NCBI GenBank assembly: GCA_046729855.1
Contig: JBKPHM010000087.1
Location: 1-15,912, forward strand
Length of the DNA stretch: 15,912 nucleotides
Direction of reading: 5' to 3'
Source: DATHSY01 sp046729855
Lineage (GTDB): Bacteria > Actinomycetota > UBA4738 > HRBIN12
Under the pieces are notes generated by a model. The model was given only the letters and a program-made list of their open reading frames with translations, did not search any database and had not been told where the DNA came from. The position numbers and the translations under genes were made by a program. Below are positions 12,586 through 15,912 of this stretch, one piece after another (within the stretch, counting starts at the first letter, position 1; each line of letters begins with the position of its first letter).

Positions 12586-12631
12586 ACGAGCTTGGCGGAT
12601 CACACGAATACGCGACGCCGCCGCGCCGCGA

Positions 12632-14458
12632 TCAGGCCACGCCGAGGTGCCGCAGGACGAACTCGAGGATCGCGCCGTACTGGCGGATCTCCTCCTCGAC
12701 GACGTAGGAGGAGTGGCCGGTGCCGTACGTGTAAACCTCCGCCTCGCCCCCGTTGCCCTTGAGGGCGTTGACGTAGTTCCACGCCTGCTCCGGTACGCAC
12801 CGCGTGTCGTGCTCGCCGATCAGGAAAAGAATCGGCGCCTTGACGTTCTGCACGTACGAAAGGGGCGAGATCTTCGCGACGTACTCGGGGATGTCGTGGA
12901 CCACGCCACCGATCAGCGAACGGTCGTACGCCTGGAGCGACGGCGCCGAATCGTCGTAGGACTCCATGTAGTCACCGACGGGAACGCCCGCCACAGCGCA
13001 GCGCCACCGGTCCGGTTCGACCCCGGCCGCCATGAGCGTCACATAGCCGCCCCACGAGAACCCGCCGATCGCTGCGCGGTCGGGATCCGCGATTCCGCGG
13101 GCGATCAGGTCGTCCAGACCGGCGAGTGTGTCCTCGACCTCCGGGAACCCGATGTTGCCGATGATGTGGTCGCGCCACTTGGTGCCATACCCGGTCGAGC
13201 CGCGGTAGTTCACCATGCCGACGGCGAGCCCGTGGTCCACGAGCATCTGCACCTCGGGCATCCAGGTGTCGCAGTACAGCCACGACGGTCCGCCGTGCAC
13301 CTCCATGTAGATCGGGAACGGCCCGTCGCCCGGAGGCGTGACGACGAACCCGTGAACGGTGTCGCCGGCGGGGTTCCTGAACGTCCAGGACCGCCACGCC
13401 CGACCGTCGCGCACGCCTTCGTGGTCCGGGGCCAGGACCTCTCGACCGTCGTCGTCGAGGAGTCGCGAGGCCTCGTGCCCCGCCGAAATGCGGAGCCACA
13501 CACGCCCGTCGGGGCGAACGCCGACGCCGCTGATCTCGCCCGACGGATGACGGATCTCCGTCAGCGTGCCCGTCGCGATGTCGTACCGGTACAACTGGTC
13601 GCGTCCCCGGTAGAACGACGCGAGCAACAGCGCGCTGCCGTCGGGCCACCAGTCGAAGGGGATGACCTCGCCCGGCAGGTCGACGTCCAGGTCGGTCCGT
13701 TCGCCGGTCACGGGGTTCCAGATGGCTGGTCGGTGCAGGTCCGCGCGTTCGTGCAGGATCGCGATCCGCTGGTCACCCGGCACCGGCGACCACGCGTAGG
13801 CGTACAGCCCGAGCCCGGCGCCATCGGCCAGCTCCGACACGATGGCGCCCGTCCGAGGGTCAAGCACCCGGAGCATCCGGTGGATGTTGTCGCCATCCTG
13901 CGCGAAGTGCGCGCAGATCAGCGACTCGTCCGCCGAGATTCCGCTGAGCTCGAAGCCCTCGATCGCATAGTCGCTCTGGCCGATCGAGATGGCGTCGACG
14001 TCCCGGACGAGCTCCTTCGCCGACCCACCGTCCTCCGAGACGTACAGCGCGAACCCCGAGCGGTCGGCCAGCGACGCGATGACGATGCGCCGTCCCAGCG
14101 CGATGCCCTCGGGCCAGCCGCTCGGCGCTCCGGGAAGCAGGTCGCGCTCCGGACGACCGTCGAACGGGGTCGCCACCCACCGGCCCGACTCGTCGCCCGT
14201 CTCGTCGCGGAACCAGACCACCGCCTCGCCGTCGCCCGTGACGGTCGCCTCGACCACGCCAACGGCTTCGTCGGTGATCTTGCGCCGATCGCCGGTTGTG
14301 ACGTCCCAGGCGTACGCCTGGTACGAGCCGCTCTCGTCGGACGCGTAGGCCATGCGGTCGGGCGCCGTGCGCGGCCACGCCGGAAACGTGATCGTCGGCG
14401 CGTTGAACCGCTGCTGCCAGCGAGGAGCTGAGGCAAGATCGCTCGGGCCGGGCCGCAT
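12632..14458 (-). CDS. S9 family peptidase (prolyl oligopeptidase/acylaminoacyl-peptidase type)
   Basis: This 608-residue protein has an N-terminal beta-propeller (about 1-370, repeated short segments such as AYASDESGSYQAYAWDVTTG and GDGEAVVWF) and a C-terminal alpha/beta hydrolase domain. The catalytic Ser468 lies in GGFSWGGY, Asp551 in IGEHDTR and His582 in GTGHSSY. The oxyanion-region motif YMEVHGGPSW and the NYRGSTGYG segment confirm the S9 family, which removes peptides or blocked residues from the N-termini of short peptides. No signal peptide is present, so it is probably cytosolic. ATG 14458 is chosen because the family-like sequence begins there; the open frame upstream runs into the lipoprotein gene. 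TAGGCT sits 8 nt before the start. Esterase activity is also possible. Confidence 0.92.
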   Translation of the reverse strand: MRPGPSDLASAPRWQQRFNAPTITFPAWPRTAPDRMAYASDESGSYQAYAWDVTTGDRRKITDEAVGVVEATVTGDGEAVVWFRDETGDESGRWVATPFDGRPERDLLPGAPSGWPEGIALGRRIVIASLADRSGFALYVSEDGGSAKELVRDVDAISIGQSDYAIEGFELSGISADESLICAHFAQDGDNIHRMLRVLDPRTGAIVSELADGAGLGLYAYAWSPVPGDQRIAILHERADLHRPAIWNPVTGERTDLDVDLPGEVIPFDWWPDGSALLLASFYRGRDQLYRYDIATGTLTEIRHPSGEISGVGVRPDGRVWLRISAGHEASRLLDDDGREVLAPDHEGVRDGRAWRSWTFRNPAGDTVHGFVVTPPGDGPFPIYMEVHGGPSWLYCDTWMPEVQMLVDHGLAVGMVNYRGSTGYGTKWRDHIIGNIGFPEVEDTLAGLDDLIARGIADPDRAAIGGFSWGGYVTLMAAGVEPDRWRCAVAGVPVGDYMESYDDSAPSLQAYDRSLIGGVVHDIPEYVAKISPLSYVQNVKAPILFLIGEHDTRCVPEQAWNYVNALKGNGGEAEVYTYGTGHSSYVVEEEIRQYGAILEFVLRHLGVA

Positions 14459-14466
14459 CGCGCCGG

Positions 14467-14472
14467 AGCCTA
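14467..14472 (-). promoter_or_regulatory. Candidate -10 element (TAGGCT) for the S9 peptidase
   Basis: On the minus strand, TAGGCT ends 8 nt before ATG 14458 in the 41-bp gap 14459-14499. There is no SD. The identical hexamer precedes the acylase GTG by 7 nt. This suggests a leaderless or near-leaderless transcript separate from the lipoprotein gene. Confidence 0.4.
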
Positions 14473-14499
14473 TCAGCCGGGAAGCGCGGCGGGGCTGGC

Positions 14500-14961
14500 T
14501 CACGGGAACACCGTGACGGGCACCCGGACGACGCCCGCCGGCGAGCCGTCCCGCTCGCTGTCGCCGTAGACCTCGACCGTCGCCGGTTGGACCTCTTCGA
14601 CGAAGAAGAACAGCACGACACGGAACTCGCCGCGGCAGCCCGTTCCGCACGTCGCCTTCGTGTCGACGCCCGAGATCAGCGATCCATCCTCCCCGATCAG
14701 CCGGACGTGGATGACGGCTCGGTACACATCCGCCGTCCCGCGGACGACGAGCGGGCTCGCCGTTTCGGCATCGACCTGCGGCGACTGGACGACGATGAGC
14801 GGCAGGCCGTCGCCCGCCGTCGCGGGTGCCGCCGGCGAGGCCGCCGCGGGCGAGGCCGACGTGACGGTCGGCGTCGAGCGAAGCCGTTCGGCGCTCTCCC
14901 CGAACGCGCTGCAGGCAGGTGTCATCGCGATCATCACGGCGATCACGAGGAGGCGACGCAT
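14500..14961 (-). CDS. Gmad2-domain lipoprotein
   Basis: This 153-residue exported lipoprotein has a signal MRRLLVIAVMIAM followed by the lipobox TPAC, with Cys17 as the lipidated residue. A low-complexity Ala/Ser/Pro/Thr linker (about 28-50) leads to a Gmad2-like immunoglobulin-type domain (53-151). Its features are VVQSPQVDAETASPLVVRGTA, VIHVRLIGEDGSLI, a C105/C109 pair that could form a disulfide, and VEVYGDSERDGSPAGVVRVPV (in part). Gmad2 domains occur on the outside of Gram-positive cells, often with GerMN or stress-related partners; none is beside it here. I chose ATG 14961 for the ideal signal peptide. ATG 15006 would add 15 residues and overlap a candidate promoter for the divergent gene. 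Confidence 0.82.
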   Translation of the reverse strand: MRRLLVIAVMIAMTPACSAFGESAERLRSTPTVTSASPAAASPAAPATAGDGLPLIVVQSPQVDAETASPLVVRGTADVYRAVIHVRLIGEDGSLISGVDTKATCGTGCRGEFRVVLFFFVEEVQPATVEVYGDSERDGSPAGVVRVPVTVFP

Positions 14962-14989
14962 CGCGCGCACGATGATGGCACGTGCCGAG

Positions 14990-15019
14990 TTGACGGACGG
15001 GGACATGCGCGGATATCAG
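14990..15019 (+). promoter_or_regulatory. Candidate sigma70-type promoter for the glycosyltransferase
   Basis: TTGACG (14990-14995), an 18-nt spacer and TATCAG (15014-15019) give a reasonable -35/-10 pair. It predicts a leader of about 20 nt that carries the SD at 15035. The -10 overlaps a GATATC word (15012-15017) like those before the RHH gene. Confidence 0.35.
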
Positions 15020-15034
15020 TCCCGCGGACGGACA

Positions 15035-15040
15035 GGAGGG
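15035..15040 (+). promoter_or_regulatory. Shine-Dalgarno site supporting a TTG start
   Basis: GGAGGG lies 5 nt before TTG 15046. No ATG or GTG occurs in frame nearby, and the protein's conserved N-terminus begins right after the TTG, so this site decides the start. Confidence 0.75.
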
Positions 15041-15045
15041 AACGC

Positions 15046-15912
15046 TTGAACGACGATCGCAGGACCATCGTGTTCTTCCCCGAGGGAGCGTTCGGCCCCA
15101 CGAACAACTGCGTCGGGATCGGGAACGTGCTGAAGGAGCGCGGCCACCGGGTCGTGTTCATCGTGGAGGAGTCGTTCGCCGGGACGCTCGAGGCCCGCGG
15201 GTTCGAGGAGGCCCGAATGCGCCTCCAGCCCCCGCCCGAGGTCGAGGAGGAGCCGGGTCAGTTCTGGAAGGACTTCATCCGCGAGACAGCGCCCGAGTTC
15301 CGCAAGCCGACGATCGAACAGCTCGAGTCGTTCCTGAAGCCAACGTGGCAAGCGCTGATCGACGGCGCGACGTTCGTGGACGACCGACTGCGCGAGATCA
15401 TCGACGACGAGGTCCGGCCCGACGTGGTGGTGGAGGACAACGTCGTGGCGTTCGCCGCGCTCCAGACGAGCGGCCGACCGTGGGTCCGGATCACCAGCTG
15501 CAACCCGCTCGAGCTGAAAGACCCCAATATCGCGCCGGTCTTCTCCGGCTACCCGGAGGCGGATCGCTCCGGCTGGGAGGTGTTCTGGGACGAGTACGAC
15601 CGCGTGCTCGGACCGCAGATCGCGGCGTTCGACGACTGGCTGCGATCGCGCGGTGCGCCGCCGCTGCCCGGTCCACGCGACTCCATCTGGGAGTCGCCCG
15701 ACCTGAACCTGTACGTGTATCCGCGGGAGACCGACTACGAGCGCAAGGAGCCGCTGGCACCGACCTGGCACCGGCTCGACGCCTCGGTCCGTTCGACCGA
15801 CGAGACCTACGCCGAGCACGAGCGACTCGGTTCGGACGGTGCGCTGATCTACCTGTCGCTCGGCTCGCTCGCGTCGGCCGACGTCGAGCTGATGCAGCGA
15901 CTGGTGGATGTG
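15046..15912 (+). CDS. GT1-type (UGT/MGT-like) glycosyltransferase, 5' part
   Basis: The frame is open from TTG 15046 to the window edge (289 codons, incomplete). The first strand and loop read RTIVFFPEGAFGPTNN, followed by VLKERGHRVVFIVEE, the typical GT1 N-terminal Rossmann start. DVVVEDNVVAFAAL and the late ALIYLSLGSLAS match the acceptor domain and the start of the donor domain of UDP-sugar-dependent glycosyltransferases. The donor-binding signature should lie beyond the edge. Where most GT1 enzymes have a catalytic His (G-H-x-N-P), this protein reads GPTNN, so that His is absent. Substrate is unknown; lipids, macrolides and other small acceptors are family precedents. It is divergent from the Gmad2 lipoprotein. 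Confidence 0.85.
   Translation, partial: MNDDRRTIVFFPEGAFGPTNNCVGIGNVLKERGHRVVFIVEESFAGTLEARGFEEARMRLQPPPEVEEEPGQFWKDFIRETAPEFRKPTIEQLESFLKPTWQALIDGATFVDDRLREIIDDEVRPDVVVEDNVVAFAALQTSGRPWVRITSCNPLELKDPNIAPVFSGYPEADRSGWEVFWDEYDRVLGPQIAAFDDWLRSRGAPPLPGPRDSIWESPDLNLYVYPRETDYERKEPLAPTWHRLDASVRSTDETYAEHERLGSDGALIYLSLGSLASADVELMQRLVDV

Noticed and set aside
12317..14431. A 704-codon open frame on the plus strand opposite the S9 peptidase and RHH genes
   Set aside because: Antisense to a peptidase with a full catalytic triad; no family resemblance.
14821..14880. Short GAGGCCG-type repeats in the lipoprotein gene
   Set aside because: They encode an Ala/Ser/Pro linker after the lipobox; low-complexity linker coding explains them.

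Overview
The window is about 70% G+C by eye and densely coding. Many genes start with GTG and overlap their neighbours by 4 bp (GTGA/ATGA). It carries crgA, an actinobacterial cell-division gene, and an actinobacterial SigE-type ECF sigma factor. I read it as a chromosomal segment of an Actinomycetota bacterium, quite possibly an uncultured lineage, but I cannot name a genus. I saw no rRNA, tRNA, CRISPR array, insertion sequence or phage gene.

Layout. (1) 1-3178, plus strand: a tight assimilatory sulfate-reduction operon. It encodes the end of a siroheme sulfite reductase, an iron-sulfur APS reductase, a stand-alone precorrin-2 dehydrogenase and uroporphyrinogen-III C-methyltransferase. The last two make the siroheme that the first gene product needs. 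(2) 3100-6064, minus strand: a translationally coupled trio of acyl-CoA ligase, GNAT acetyltransferase and HAD hydrolase. Its 3' end overlaps the 3' end of cobA by 79 bp. (3) 6123-8711, plus strand: a leaderless-looking penicillin-acylase-family Ntn hydrolase, then crgA. (4) 8712-9335: a convergent gap with DnaA-box-like motifs, a small membrane-anchored zinc-ribbon protein (minus), and the leader of gdhA with a strong hairpin. (5) 9336-11851, plus strand: Glu/Leu/Phe/Val-type dehydrogenase, then an ECF sigma factor with a good candidate autoregulatory promoter and an overlapping membrane protein that is probably its anti-sigma factor. (6) 11830-15006, minus strand: an SRPBCC protein, a ribbon-helix-helix regulator preceded by three ATATCG repeats at helical spacing, an S9 family peptidase, and a Gmad2-domain lipoprotein. 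(7) 15046 to the end, plus strand: a GT1-type glycosyltransferase cut by the window edge.

Most of the window is ordinary metabolism. The points most worth following are regulatory: the phased ATATCG array before the ribbon-helix-helix gene, with a lone GATATC before the glycosyltransferase; the ECF-type promoter 39 bp upstream of the sigma gene; the DnaA-box-like cluster beside crgA; and the repeated TAGGCT element 7-8 bp upstream of start codons that lack a Shine-Dalgarno sequence. I did not find a clearly new multi-gene system.
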